A stretch of 64,000 nt of DNA from Toxotes chatareus (Eukaryota; Chordata; Actinopteri; Toxotidae): the NCBI GenBank assembly GCA_016801885.1, contig CM028900.1, positions 11,860,972 through 11,924,971 of the forward strand, given 5' to 3'. How positions within the stretch are numbered: position 1 is the first letter of the stretch; the number at the start of each line of letters is the position of its first letter. Shown piece by piece: positions 13,209 through 23,641 of the stretch. A program made the position numbers and the translations under genes. The notes under the pieces are model-generated. The model did not search any database, was not told the DNA's origin, and saw only the letters and a list, made by a program, of their open reading frames with translations.

Positions 13209-13834
13209 TCTGATGACAGGATGACCATCACACTCTCAACTCATTTATATGCTCATATGATGATACTTTCATAGCGGCCCCTGCTGGGAGGGGGCCATGT
13301 CTTTTCTGTTGCTGTATACTGCTGTGCTTCTCTTGGGAGAAGAGCAGGAGAGAGGAGAGGACATAGGAGGACTCTCGTGCGTGGCTGCGCTGGCTGCGAC
13401 TCCCGTGGCTCGCAAGGGGTGCAAATGCCCGCCTATCGCTGCTTGCAGCTTTAATTACAATTGAGTCTGCAGAGGTAGACACCTATTTTTCTGCAAGTGA
13501 TATGTTAGATGACTTTAACGTAATGCTAATGCATGAAAGACTCAAATCTGGCCTGAGTAGCTTGCTAACAATTAAATGTCTGGTGCAGGAGTAAGCAGCG
13601 CAGTGCACAGACACCCCACAGAAACCAGAACCTCCAAGCTTTGAGCTCTCTGGTTCCTTGCACAGTAGTTCAGCAGCATCTGATCAAGTGGCCAGCACAG
13701 AGTGGTGCCAGTTTTACGGGGATGTCATTAAATCAGAAGCAAAGGGAGATGCAGACCAACAGCTTCAGACGATGACCACCATCATTATCAGTTTTGCAGC
13801 GGAGAGGTTTAGTGTTAAAGAGTGTAAGAACACC

Positions 13835-14470
13835 AGACCAAACTACACCATGAACCGAAAGGGCGAACAAATTCCATTAAGGGCAGCATCCACCACTGGC
13901 TGAGATCCGTGACATCATCAGAAAGAAGCTCACAACCCTGCACACAGCAGAATGGAACAGGAGATGGAGGATAGAGAGCCAGGAAGTGGACTGCATTCAT
14001 AGCTGATCCATTTGGATTCACAAAGCAGCTCTTAGTGCACCAGCCATCTTGGCTTTTGACATCTTAGTACAAAATGTGGTATCCACGGAGTTCCAGGGTG
14101 CTTAGAAGACACTGGAGTTATCACCCAGCTGATCTGGGACATGCATGAAAGGAAGGAAGACCTAATTGCTTTACCAGAGTATACAGCGAGATCAAGCCAC
14201 AAGCTAGTCAAAACTACTCTGGGCCGACATGTACCCAGTGAAATCAAGCACTGGCAGCTTGATAGGGGGATTATAGCTGGGTGCACCACCTCAGCTATTC
14301 TCTTCGGTCTTGCCATGAACATGGCGGTCTTATTTCGAGTCTTCTGGCCTCTGCTGGTATAGCCCTGTCAGCAGTGGATACCCTGGAGTAGAAGATCAGT
14401 AGCTACCTTCATAGATGGCTATGTCTGCTGCACAGCCATGTGTTTACATCCAAACATGAGCAAAACCTGG
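13835..14470 (+). pseudogene. Fossil reverse transcriptase of a teleost retroelement
   Basis: Three pieces of a reverse-transcriptase polyprotein are readable on the plus strand, each in a different frame. Positions 13,899-14,006 give AEIRDIIRKKLTTLHTAEW followed by a stop. Positions 13,999-14,034 give IADPFGFTKQLL. Positions 14,258-14,326 give LDRGIIAGCTTSAILFGLAM, the strand-loop region of the RT palm, and FIDG near 14,420 may be the worn catalytic loop (usually FMDDL in this family). Frameshifts and stops separate the pieces, so no product can be made. I recognise the motif series from a reverse-transcriptase family common in fish genomes but cannot name the clade. Purine-rich sequence from 13,650 may be the preceding part. 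Confidence 0.7.
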
Positions 14471-14499
14471 TGTCAAGCCTTATGGGTACCGATTTGATA

Positions 14500-14745
14500 T
14501 TTATCCCTGATTTAGGTGCTTAAACAATAAATGACTTAAATCAAATGATAATTCAAATTGAGAGGAAAAACAACTTTGAAAATGAGGATTTATGCTTTTT
14601 CTAGTTTAGAGCATTTTTAATTTAATTCCTTTGGGTTTTGGATTGTACATCAGATGTTACCTTGGGCTCTGGCAAACTGTAATGTCCATTTTTCAATATT
14701 TTGATATTGCATAAACTACTATTAATTGAAACTGCTTGAAAAAAA
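14500..14745. repeat. Teleost interspersed repeat, copy A
   Basis: The text CTTTGGGTTTTGGATTGT ... ACCTTGGGCTCTGGCAAACT ... TTTTTCAATATTTTGATATT matches a repeat I remember as very frequent in percomorph genomes. Related copies in this window are at about 29,200-29,480 (CTTGGACTGTTGGTCAGAT ... AATGGCCTTTGGGAAATTA) and 62,320-62,480. No intact ends are seen. Confidence 0.65.
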
Positions 14746-16301
14746 AATAGCATAGATATATAGTACCTTTAATTCAGATTGGGGCAGTTGTAAATGGTGA
14801 TTATCTCACCCATTCATTCTTGTACAGGCAGTTCAGGGACAACCCATACCTTCTCAGAGTGCAATGGTTGCGTGTGCCTTGTAAAAGGAGAGGGTAAACT
14901 TTTTAACCAGGTAACAACAAAATTTTACTCTTTGAAGGAATGCAAACTCTCTATAAACAGACTGTTGCTGTCTAACAGCAACAGAAACATTAATAAACCT
15001 CCATCCTCCACAGTCCTTAAGATCTTCAATCACCACCAGCATTCAGGATTTCTCCTCCATGTTTCAATAACAGTAATTACAGCTGCCACTGTTCTGGATA
15101 GAGTGATGGTCAATTTCAAAGAAAACTGATAACATGATTGTGCAGTGATTAACGCTTTAATGAAAATGTACAGTTAACCCAGTAGGCACAAAGCTAGCAT
15201 CACCATAACAGATGTTCCCATCAACAGTTCAGCATCACTCTTCCTGTTAGGGTTGCAGCGCCTCATAAACACAAGCAACAGTAAGACAACCTCCACCTGT
15301 TATTACAGTAAAGAAGAATCTTAACCGCTGATTATTTCCAAACCGTATCATACAATCAGAGTATGTCCTGCTGCAGGGCTGAATGAAGTACATTTCAAAG
15401 ACGAATGACACAAAGGTTAATTCCATGTCATTTTGTGTAGAGTATCGCACTTCTGAACAGAAAATGCAGGCCATAACTCTATTGCCACTTCAGTGGCACC
15501 TTCAACCATTCCTACTTAACAGCGTAAGGCAGAAAATGAGCCAAAGAGACTGAAGCAGAGCGAGAATGTGCTTTAACAGGATAAAATGATTTACAGGTAT
15601 GAGATTCCCATTAGAGTGTGCTAATTGTTTCCACACCATTAGTGACAGTTATCTAATGAAGGATATTTAACCAGGCGCTGTAGTATATCACCCTTGCGGT
15701 TTAGAAATAAGAGGCAGTGGACCCCAGTCTGTGCCCTTTCCACCTGCACCACCTCAGTAGCACACTGATCATTGGGCCATTTCTACAGGAGACACCAAGC
15801 AAAGCTAACATTTTGTTGTTTTTTTCCTGTACGTTTACACTTTACAAAAGTCTGAAGCAACTTGTAAAAACACAAGCATAATTTTGCAAAAAGGCACAAA
15901 GATGGATCCCTTAGAGGCTAATTCAAGTCCATTTGGGCTGTGTAAAATGTATACATTTAAAACAATGTAAAACATAGTAGATCATACAAACAAGTCTGAA
16001 ATGTTTTTGCGGCAGGTAGGATGATTAAGCTATTATTATATAAGCTATTATTTTTTTTCTTTTTTTGTTACATATTGGTGAAATAGGGGATATGTACATG
16101 ACAGAACAATGCAATCATCTTAAAATATTTAGGACAACAGAGGGCTGTTTGGACAATTTAAGGTTGAGAGATTTTCCTAAAAATTTGTTTTGTTCCACCT
16201 TTGTTTACAAACAGTGACCGTCTCAGCTCTTGAGAACAGGCAGGAAAATATGTACAAAACAGAAGAAAAAACAATGACAGCTTTAGGCTGGAGACAACTG
16301 G

Positions 16302-16302
<1 letters not shown>
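14746..16302. other. Gene-free region downstream of cdca7, possibly part of its 3' UTR
   Basis: No exon of a recognisable protein is visible on either strand. The cdca7 stop codon is at 16,527, so its 3' UTR must enter this stretch if it exceeds about 220 nt. No AATAAA on the minus strand was found here; a weaker ATTAAA lies at 15,151-15,156. Moderately GC-balanced segments around 15,180-15,780 look less repetitive than the surroundings. Confidence 0.4.

Positions 16303-16378
<76 letters not shown>
16303..16378. repeat. (TG)38 microsatellite
   Basis: An uninterrupted TG run of 76 bp on the plus strand, (CA)n on the cdca7 mRNA strand, about 150 nt past the cdca7 stop codon and so probably in its 3' UTR. 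It produces meaningless Cys-Val reading frames. Confidence 0.98.
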
Positions 16379-16379
<1 letters not shown>

Positions 16380-16526
16380 CTCCTCCAGATGTCAGTCAAT
16401 GCTCAAAAAGTATTTTAACTTTCACAATCAATGTTTGAAAAACTATGAACAAGATTTGAACTGTGAATGTCAAAATGGATACGTGGCATTTCAGTCAGGT
16501 CCAGGAGCAGCTTCTTCCTCCACACT

Positions 16527-17244
16527 TTACTTGCTACCGTCTTCCAGCTCCTTTTTCAAGCTGCAGAGGGGAGAGGAAAAGAAAACCTATGTGTTAGCAA
16601 GCTTAAACCTAAAAATGTATACACATTTTACAACATTTACAAATGCTCCAGTCACCTTTTCAAGTAGGCATGCACATTATCAAAGCCATGGTATTTAGCC
16701 AGGTAAACCAACACTCCCGTAGCACAGCGACCTTCTCGGGCGCGACAGAAGCTGCAGTTACAGATCCCTCTGCATGGCGGGCACTGCCACTCCTGCCCAG
16801 GAACAATGACATCAGTCAGACTTGCCCAACAGATACATGTTCAACTTTGAATACAATTCTTGTCAACTCACCGGATTCAGCAGAGCGTCTCGGACCTCCT
16901 CTCCATAGCGGTTACGGAGACAGGGGCCACAGAACTGACCTCTCACGCCCACACACTCTGGATTACGGCAGTTAGTTTTGGTGTCTGTTGTTTTCTGGCG
17001 GCACTGGTGGCAAGTGGATCCCTGAGGGAAAGAAAAAAAGTTTTACTATTTTCAGCCACAGAACTTTACAACTAAGTGCAGCTGCTCAAATCTCCACAGT
17101 GAATGTGGGACCTACAGTGGAACTGTTGTACACTTTCTCCCGCACGTTCTGGCAGATGAGCTGCAGCTCTGCCTCTGTGACGTCCTCCACGGGCCGCACC
17201 ACATGAGGGATGGCCTTGGTACCATTGTAGGAACGTCGACGGGA
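16527..17244 (-). CDS. cdca7: cdca7 C-terminal zinc-finger exons (zf-4CXXC_R1 domain)
   Basis: Four exons (17116-17244, 16872-17021, 16656-16792, 16527-16560) encode residues 255-403. They contain GSTCHQCRQKTTDTKTNCRN, CVGVRGQFCGPCLRNRYGEE, CPPCRGICNCSFC and GRCATGVLVYLAKYHGFDNV, the paired CxxC-type fingers that define the CDCA7 family and bind hemimethylated CpG. All cysteines of these CxxC-type clusters are present and the region is close to the human sequence, so the domain should be functional. The protein ends SLKKELEDGSK. Confidence 0.96.
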
Positions 17245-20200
17245 CTGTACAAGAAATAAATGCTGTTAATTACAATGTGATTATTCCCTGTATATCTGCA
17301 GAATTTACTGCAATGTAAAAGCAGAACCTACTGGCTCATCATCTTCCTCATAGTGGCGGCTTTTGCGAACCAGGCTGAACTTATCCTCAAGCTCCTCCTC
17401 TGGAGGCGGGCTGGGGGGTCCGTCCACCAGCGTGCGGGATCGTGTGTGGGGTCGAGACAAACGTTCTGGGTTTCTCCTGCAAGTTCCTGGGGTTCCCATG
17501 GACCGCCGAGGTGCCTGTCGGGGCTGGAGAGGTTCAGATGTCATCAGTAAATACAGTGCCCACTACCTGCTTTAGTGGTGTGTATGTGAAACAGCCAGTG
17601 GTGGAATGTAACAAAGTATTTGTACTTTGTTACTGTACTTAAGTATTTTTTTATGTATCTGTACTTTACTTAAGTAAAAATAATAATGCATACTTTTGAT
17701 TTTAGTCCATTACATTTTGCAGCAGTTATCTGTACTTTCGACTCCACTACATTTCTACAATTTATGCCGTTACTCGTTACATGTTATGAACATAATTTCC
17801 TCAAAATCTTACATAAAACAAATAGACTGATTGCGTTGAGGCGTTGTTTGCCATTGCCAACCGATCAGGTGGGTCTATTACCTCCAATGATGGCAGAGCA
17901 CACGTTTGGTAGCAGCACGAGCTGGTGGACTGGCCTGATTCCAGCGAGAAGAAACGACATGCAACATCAACATGAACCCAGAGCCAACATCAGCTGAGCC
18001 TGAGCCCTCCAGCTCAGAATTAGATAGCCAACTTTGGCCGTATTTAAGCAGGTATTGTATAGTTGCTTGTGAGCAGTGGCATAGGCAGAGGCATAAACGG
18101 TGGTGGTGAAGGAGACGCCCCTCCCCTGCCTCTGCGACCATGGCTGTGGTGCCCCTGAGCAAGGCACCGATTCACCCCAGCTCCCCGGGCGCCTCACTAG
18201 GCAGCCCCCTGCCCCAGCGTCTCTAGTGCATGTGCATGCTTGTGTGTGTTGCGTTCACTTTGTGTGGGTACAATGCAGAGTAATTTCCCCAGGAGGGATC
18301 AATAAAGTAATTAAAAAAAATAAAATAAAAAATGGCACAGCCCGACACTGAGACAACCCATTGTATGAGTATTTTTACTTTTAAAAAATACTTTAAAGTA
18401 AATTTAAAAGTACTTATTACTTTTACTTAAGTAAGATTCTTGATGTGGTACTTCCACTTGAGTAAATGTTTTGCAGTATATTTGTACTTTTACTTAAGTA
18501 CTAAGCTTCAGTACTTCCTCCACCACTGGAAACAGCGAATCCACAGTTTAAGAGAAATTACCGTTGAGGAAGCTGACATTGCCATCCGTCTTGGGAAGAG
18601 CCCAGGTACTTTGTTCAGCTCTGCCATGAGTTTTGCAAGCTAAAAATACAATGAATAAATGAATGAATGAGTGGATTGATGCAGAAAAAAGGAAATTTCA
18701 GCAGTTCTGACCAAAGTTCAGAAATAAATAAATATGAAAAAAAGAAATACAACAAATTGTACCATTTCTTTGTTCTCCTTAATATTCAGGGCTCTCTTGT
18801 CCATGAAGTTCTCCTCAGAGTCAGAGTCAGGGTCCAGTACTTTAGGTTGAGGAAGTGGTTCAGATGCAGGCCTCTTCTTGCCCTGCTTCCCCTTGTTGGG
18901 GAAAGTCATAGCAACCTTTAGGACGGTGGACCTGCGGCCACGTCTCGGAGGTTCGGAGTCTACGATCTGAAGGCAAATACAATTTACAGTTATAAGAAAC
19001 TTTTGCTTGTGGTGTCAAAATGAAGAAATTATTTTTTTTCCCCAATTGTATTTTTCCTTTAAAAAAAACAAAAAAACTTGCCATGGATTTCATCTGCCTG
19101 TTGATCACATCCTCCTCAAACCCGCTGCATGTATCCTCTTCTGATGTGGCCTCAAACACCTTTGGTTTCTCTATCATCTTCCTCATCTGTCTTAAGCTGC
19201 TCCTCTAAACACAGAGACAGAGGCAGAGGCATTAGTTGCAGATGGTGCTCCACGTTCACCACCATTTGATGGGGTTATGTTTATGGTGAGACTTTGTATT
19301 TTATCGTTACCGTATTTGTAAAGCCTCCATCGGAGCCAAAGCTATCGCAGCTGTCATCAGAGGAAGAAGAGGAAGTCTCCATGGGAACCAGAGGAACGCT
19401 GCGAAAGCTCCTCAAACTCATCCTGGTGGATGGAGGTGGATGGACGGCCAGTCTCTGCAAAAGATAACAAGCAAATTTAGAAAATATGACTCTTTTTTTA
19501 ACCACCAACAAAAGTGTACTCCGTAAAGTCAGGCAGATTTCTGTCTTTACTCAATAACCCTTGAACATGGAAGGAGGTTTAATCGAACTACATGGTTACA
19601 TGGCATCAGAGGATCTTACTTCATTTTTTTGGGCTTTAAATGGTTTGAAGTCGGGCTGAAAGTATGGATTACCGTCAAGATCAATAATTTAATAATAATT
19701 TATATAATAACAATTATAACAACAATTACAATAACAATTTCTAAATTAATCATATTGTCAATAAAATGACAGAAACTGAGAAAATGCATGAAGCAAAAAA
19801 AAAGTTTCATGTTTAACATCACTATCATAGAAGCTCAAATCCAGAAAATATTAATGTGTAAAAACCGGAATAAGATAGTTTTAGGTTAATTTCAAGAATT
19901 ACTTTAATTAAAATAAGCATTTGCCACTTAACCTTAGTTCTCTGTCTGTGGATTAACTTAATCGATTGACTGACCAGTGTCTCAGTTTTGCCTTAGGGGA
20001 CACACCCCTGTTGCAAAACAAGCCAAATGTAGGTAACTGGGTCATGCATATTTTGATTTAATCATTGTAATATTTCAATATAACTATTACTTCTTTGTTA
20101 ACTTTTCTAAGTTGCAGCAGGAGGGCTGGTATAACATTAAAAGTGATAAATACAAGATCATCATTAATTTAGTCATATACAAAGTTATGGCTTCCTCTGC

Positions 20201-20457
20201 TCAGTTTTGCAAGTTTAGTCCCAAAACATATTCATGTTTCGAGCCAGCAAACTCTTAAATGTTGAGTTTACTTTTGCTCAGCATTAGTGGAAAAGTAGGA
20301 TTTAAATGGTAACCTAACTGGTACAACGTGGTCATGACATGAACTTTTACTTTTTTTTTTTAATCAACAAGATAAACACAAAGTTGCTGTTAATGAATAA
20401 ACTTATTCTTTTTACCTAAATAAAACGTTTTCTTACCTTGGAGCGAGTGAAGGGCAT
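16527..20457 (-). CDS. cdca7: cdca7: cell division cycle-associated protein 7, 10 coding exons, ~403 aa
   Basis: CDCA7 recruits the HELLS (LSH) remodeller to nucleosomes and is needed for DNA methylation of satellite heterochromatin; human mutations cause ICF syndrome type 3. Coding exons (minus strand, 5' to 3'): 20437-20457, 19311-19454, 19082-19204, 18763-18966, 18562-18639, 17332-17523, 17116-17244, 16872-17021, 16656-16792, 16527-16560. Lengths 21, 144, 123, 204, 78, 192, 129, 150, 137 and 34 nt sum to 404 codons including TAA, and every junction keeps frame. Landmarks are METSSSSSDDSCDSF (from residue 37), the acidic FMDKRALNIKENKEM segment, and a Cys-rich C-terminus. Exon 3 needs a GC donor. 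The start (MPFTRSK) is the least certain part: an upstream in-frame ATG at 20,610 exists, and the VQEDLQKKK just upstream resembles the human N-terminus, so an extra 5' exon is possible. The neighbour map3k20 and the sequence favour CDCA7 over its paralogue CDCA7L. Confidence 0.95.
17596..18528. mobile_element. Non-autonomous hAT transposon with exact 8-bp TSD, inside a cdca7 intron
   Basis: The 933-bp element starts CAGTGGTGGA and ends with the inverse TCCACCACTG. It is flanked by perfect 8-bp duplications GAAACAGC (17,588-17,595 and 18,529-18,536), as expected of hAT transposition. The subterminal regions carry many ACTTAAGTA and TACTTTTACTTAAGT words in opposite orientation. The middle (about 18,060-18,320) contains CCCCTGAGCAAGGCACCGA and GGATCAATAAAGT, text I know from other teleost repeats, which suggests a nested insertion. 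No transposase frame is present. It lies between coding exons 5 and 6. Confidence 0.92.
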
Positions 20458-20563
20458 CTTTTTCTTTTGCAAATCTTCCTGCACAGAGACACAAACCCAC
20501 AGCGCAACAGCTCTGCAGCGAACAATGCAGGTCCTGCAGCTGCATGTACCCAGACGCTGTTCA

Positions 20564-20799
20564 TTTCCCGCGCCACCGGAAAGTCCTGGAAGATGGATAA
20601 AATAAATCACGTAGTTTTACAAGATAACGTACTTTCTCTAAGAAAGGGAAGGTAAAATTAATCACCAAAAGTCGTTATCAATATTTTAAAATATGTTCCG
20701 AGTTTTTTTCTAATTATCAAACTTTACAAACGAATTAAATTAAGGGTCATTTGTGACACGAAAGCAGAGTGTCTTCCACGTACTTTACCGTGGCGCGAA
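20564..20799 (-). promoter_or_regulatory. cdca7: cdca7 promoter with two E2F-type sites
   Basis: TTTCCCGCGCC at 20,564-20,574 is a consensus E2F site (TTTSSCGC), about 110 bp upstream of the proposed start codon. A second match, GGCGCGAA (TTCGCGCC on the other strand), is at 20,792-20,799. Mammalian CDCA7 is a known E2F1 and MYC target expressed at G1/S, so the sites fit. The transcription start is not determined. Confidence 0.65.
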
Positions 20800-21139
20800 T
20801 TTTTTATTCGTCAATTTGCATACAAGGCGGGTGAAATGTTGACTCCTTTCCAACTTGAGTACTATTAAGCAGGTAAAAAGGCTGAAGCTGAACTTTGTGT
20901 TCAGATTCAAGTTCAGCAGTCACTTGCACGTTTGAGTAGACAGGGCACGTGAAGCTTTTCTCAGGTTTAACACTTTGTGTGGGTTACTTTTGATAAATAC
21001 TTTTAAATAGGAAGAAAAATAAAAAGGAGATTCATTGGCAAAAAAAAAAAAGGCACTGAAACAGGAAGATGGGAAAAATTCAATTGATACAGATGAATAA
21101 CTGAATGATATCACTGAAATCTGGCAAGAAAATTAAAAT
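20800..21139. other. Intergenic DNA between cdca7 and map3k20
   Basis: AT-rich spacer between the cdca7 promoter and the fossil LINE fragment. No exon, RNA gene or repeat family is recognised. Confidence 0.5.
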
Positions 21140-21400
21140 GAGACAAAAATAGGGCCACATGTTTTTGTTAACACCAGGAAGTGGTTTCGTTTGAAGCACC
21201 AAGGAGAACATAATAACAAGGCCAGGGTGGGGCACAACAGAGCAAATAAAAACGTTTAGTTTATGTGACCATTGCCAAACAGCTGAATCAGTCGATCCTG
21301 TGATATATCAGTGCCAAAAATACTCTACAAAAAGAGACACACTAAAGAGGCAACTCAGAGAGAGTGGATTGGATGAAATGAGTGAAATTTTTATTTAACC
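21140..21400 (+). pseudogene. 3' fragment of a decayed LINE ORF2
   Basis: On the plus strand TGT GAC CAT TGC at about 21,266 opens a frame reading CDHCQTAESVDPVIYQCQKY then STKRDTLKRQLRESGLDEM to a TAA near 21,398. The Cys-His-Cys spacing and the Arg/Lys-rich tail match the extreme C-terminus of teleost LINE polyproteins. Preceding text (KARVGHNRANKNV) matches the usual lead-in but is out of frame, so this is a dead fragment. It lies in opposite orientation to map3k20, next to that gene's 3' end. Confidence 0.6.
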
Positions 21401-21793
21401 TTGGGTCATGGCATTATAACAGTTTATTTGGTTACTTGTGAGAAACTGCGCTGATAAATAGAGTCATATTTTTTTATGCAACATTATTACTGGATGCCAT
21501 CTGCCATTTAATGGAGGAAAGAAAATAAAATAACAGAGAATGAATTGTCCATTTTTCTAATAATAAGTTATACATGCTGAGCATAGGCTCATTTATATTA
21601 ACCAGACGAGAGCCAGTTTTTAAAAATAAAACCTTATTTAGTCATGCATATACATTATAAGCATCAGTGTGACTCTTTTAAAACAAGCAGTTCATTTTTG
21701 AGCATGTGCGTAAACACAATTCATATGCAAAAATCTTTTCAGTGCGTGACATGTTCAGCATACGAGAAGCTGTCAGTTCATGTGTGGCCCATG
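21390..21793 (-). other. map3k20: map3k20 (ZAK-alpha) 3' UTR with candidate poly(A) signals
   Basis: Downstream of the ZAK-alpha stop codon the mRNA strand has AATAAA at 21,423-21,428 and 21,390-21,395, which would give a 3' UTR of about 370-400 nt. Both lie next to or inside the LINE relic. The signals are seen; their use is inferred. Confidence 0.4.
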
Positions 21794-23591
21794 TTAAGTT
21801 CTTCCACCAGTGCCACGCCCTCCCCTGCCGCCTCTCCTCTGTCGACCTCTGACTTGTTTATTGTCCTGACGGGGTAATCTTTTCTGTCGCTCCACTTTGA
21901 TCCAGCCTCCATCACTGGCTTTGGCCCCTTCTTTTTCCTCACTGGGGTTTTCTGTCACAGACAATATACCTGGTATCATGGGTGGGCGGTTCTGTGCTGT
22001 GACACTGTAACTGTTGGACCGTGGCCTCCCTGGCGGTCGTGAGGTTTTGATGGGTTTATTATGAATATAGCTACCTCTAGTATTGGTCCATGCATGCCCC
22101 CTACCCTGCCCCCTTCCCACATTTAATGTGTTGCCAAAGTAGTTGTTTCTGCGGTGATCATGCAGTGCTCCAGCACTGAGTGGACGCTCTCGTTCCCTCT
22201 CTGAGGTGCTCTCTGACGTGGTGCTGGAAGGACTGCTGCCCTTTGACCCCAGATGGAGCGTTGAGAGTTTGGCCGACAGGCTAGCAGTTGGCGAGGAGCT
22301 GCGTGAGTCATTCCAGGGAGATACATGGAGGCGGTTTGAAGGGCGACGCACAGCTGCAGCATAAGAGAACTCCTGGCTTTCATGTGCAGACAGGAACTGA
22401 GGCAGAGTGCGAGCATCCGAGCTAGTGAAGGTAGTCCGAGCAGCAGTCGGCTGCTGGGATTTCTGAGTCATCATCTGCCTCAACCTTACGTTGTGCATCC
22501 ATATGGGATCAATATCTGAAACAGAAGATAAGTCTTGATAAAAAATAGTGTTTTACACTGATAAATATAGACCTTATATTAAATTTCTAGAGAATTCAAG
22601 AGCAGCAGTGAAAACTGCTGCGTTGGAACTCAACAAAGACAGCAAAACTTTAAACAATTACCAGAGCTAGACCTGTCCCAGGTGTTACACTCAATGTTAA
22701 CCGATGCTGTTTCAATGACCAGCTCCACAGTCTTGATTTCGTCTTGTCTACCACTGACACTCCACATCATCGGGCAGCTGTGTCTGGTAGTCTTTGGTGA
22801 CTTGACATCATCCTGAAGTTTCAAGTCAAAAGGGAATTTGAGGATATTCAGTGTCAAAAATGTTAATACGTGTTGCACAGGTGTTTGTGATTGCCTCAGA
22901 GGCATTTTCATAGAAGCATAAGTTTAGATTTCAACTGGCTGGATATGTAGATTTGAATTGTTTTGTGAGGTGTCTCCCACTGCTGCTGAATTGACCCACC
23001 TCATAGCTGACTATGTAGTCCACTCTCTGGTTCTGTTGTATTCCAACGATCCATTTATCCATCACAAAAGGTGGCTGCATTGTAATAACATTAGATTGTT
23101 GACTGAAACCACACTATCACAATCTTGTGGGCAAAATGCAACAACTTAGATAAGACAACATTGAGCACTGATTAAAACATGAGTGGCAATGTGTTTCATA
23201 ACTTGATGAAGAAATGTATTTCTGACGATACCTTAGTCATCCGCAGGACTTCCACATTCTGTTGGTTGACATTAAAGATTACATCTTTGATGTAAGTTAC
23301 TGCAACGTCATCTCCATCAAGTTCCATGTACATTTTCCATTTGCAGTCCTTGAAAGAAAAGAGGCATAATGTAGATTCTGTGATACACTTAGAGGCAACA
23401 CCTGATTTTATAGAAAAGTTATAATAACTACTACTGTGTGGAGAACTTGGTTGCTCTTGTACATAAACCAACAGCACAGCCTAGAGGTAGTTCAATGGCA
23501 GTGGTAAGTTACTGGCCTCAGAGCCTCTTACTGTGGGGGAGGAAAGAAATTATAACATAAAAATATGACAAAATAAATTACTAAAGTAAAG

Positions 23592-23641
<50 letters not shown>

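Noticed and set aside
13228..13482. Minus-strand 84-aa Ser-rich frame
   Set aside because: No domain, splice context or homology is recognised; probably chance in a GC-richer patch.
16306..16698. 130-aa frame with poly Cys-Val
   Set aside because: Translation of the TG microsatellite; the frames at 44,401-44,662 are rejected for the same reason.
19078..19081. GT donor four bases after the chosen end of cdca7 exon 3
   Set aside because: It leaves one extra base, shifting exon 4 out of the conserved frame; the GC donor fits.
20458..20610. Longer cdca7 N-terminus from the ATG at 20,610
   Set aside because: The extension is not conserved in type and would run through the E2F-site promoter; kept only as an alternative.
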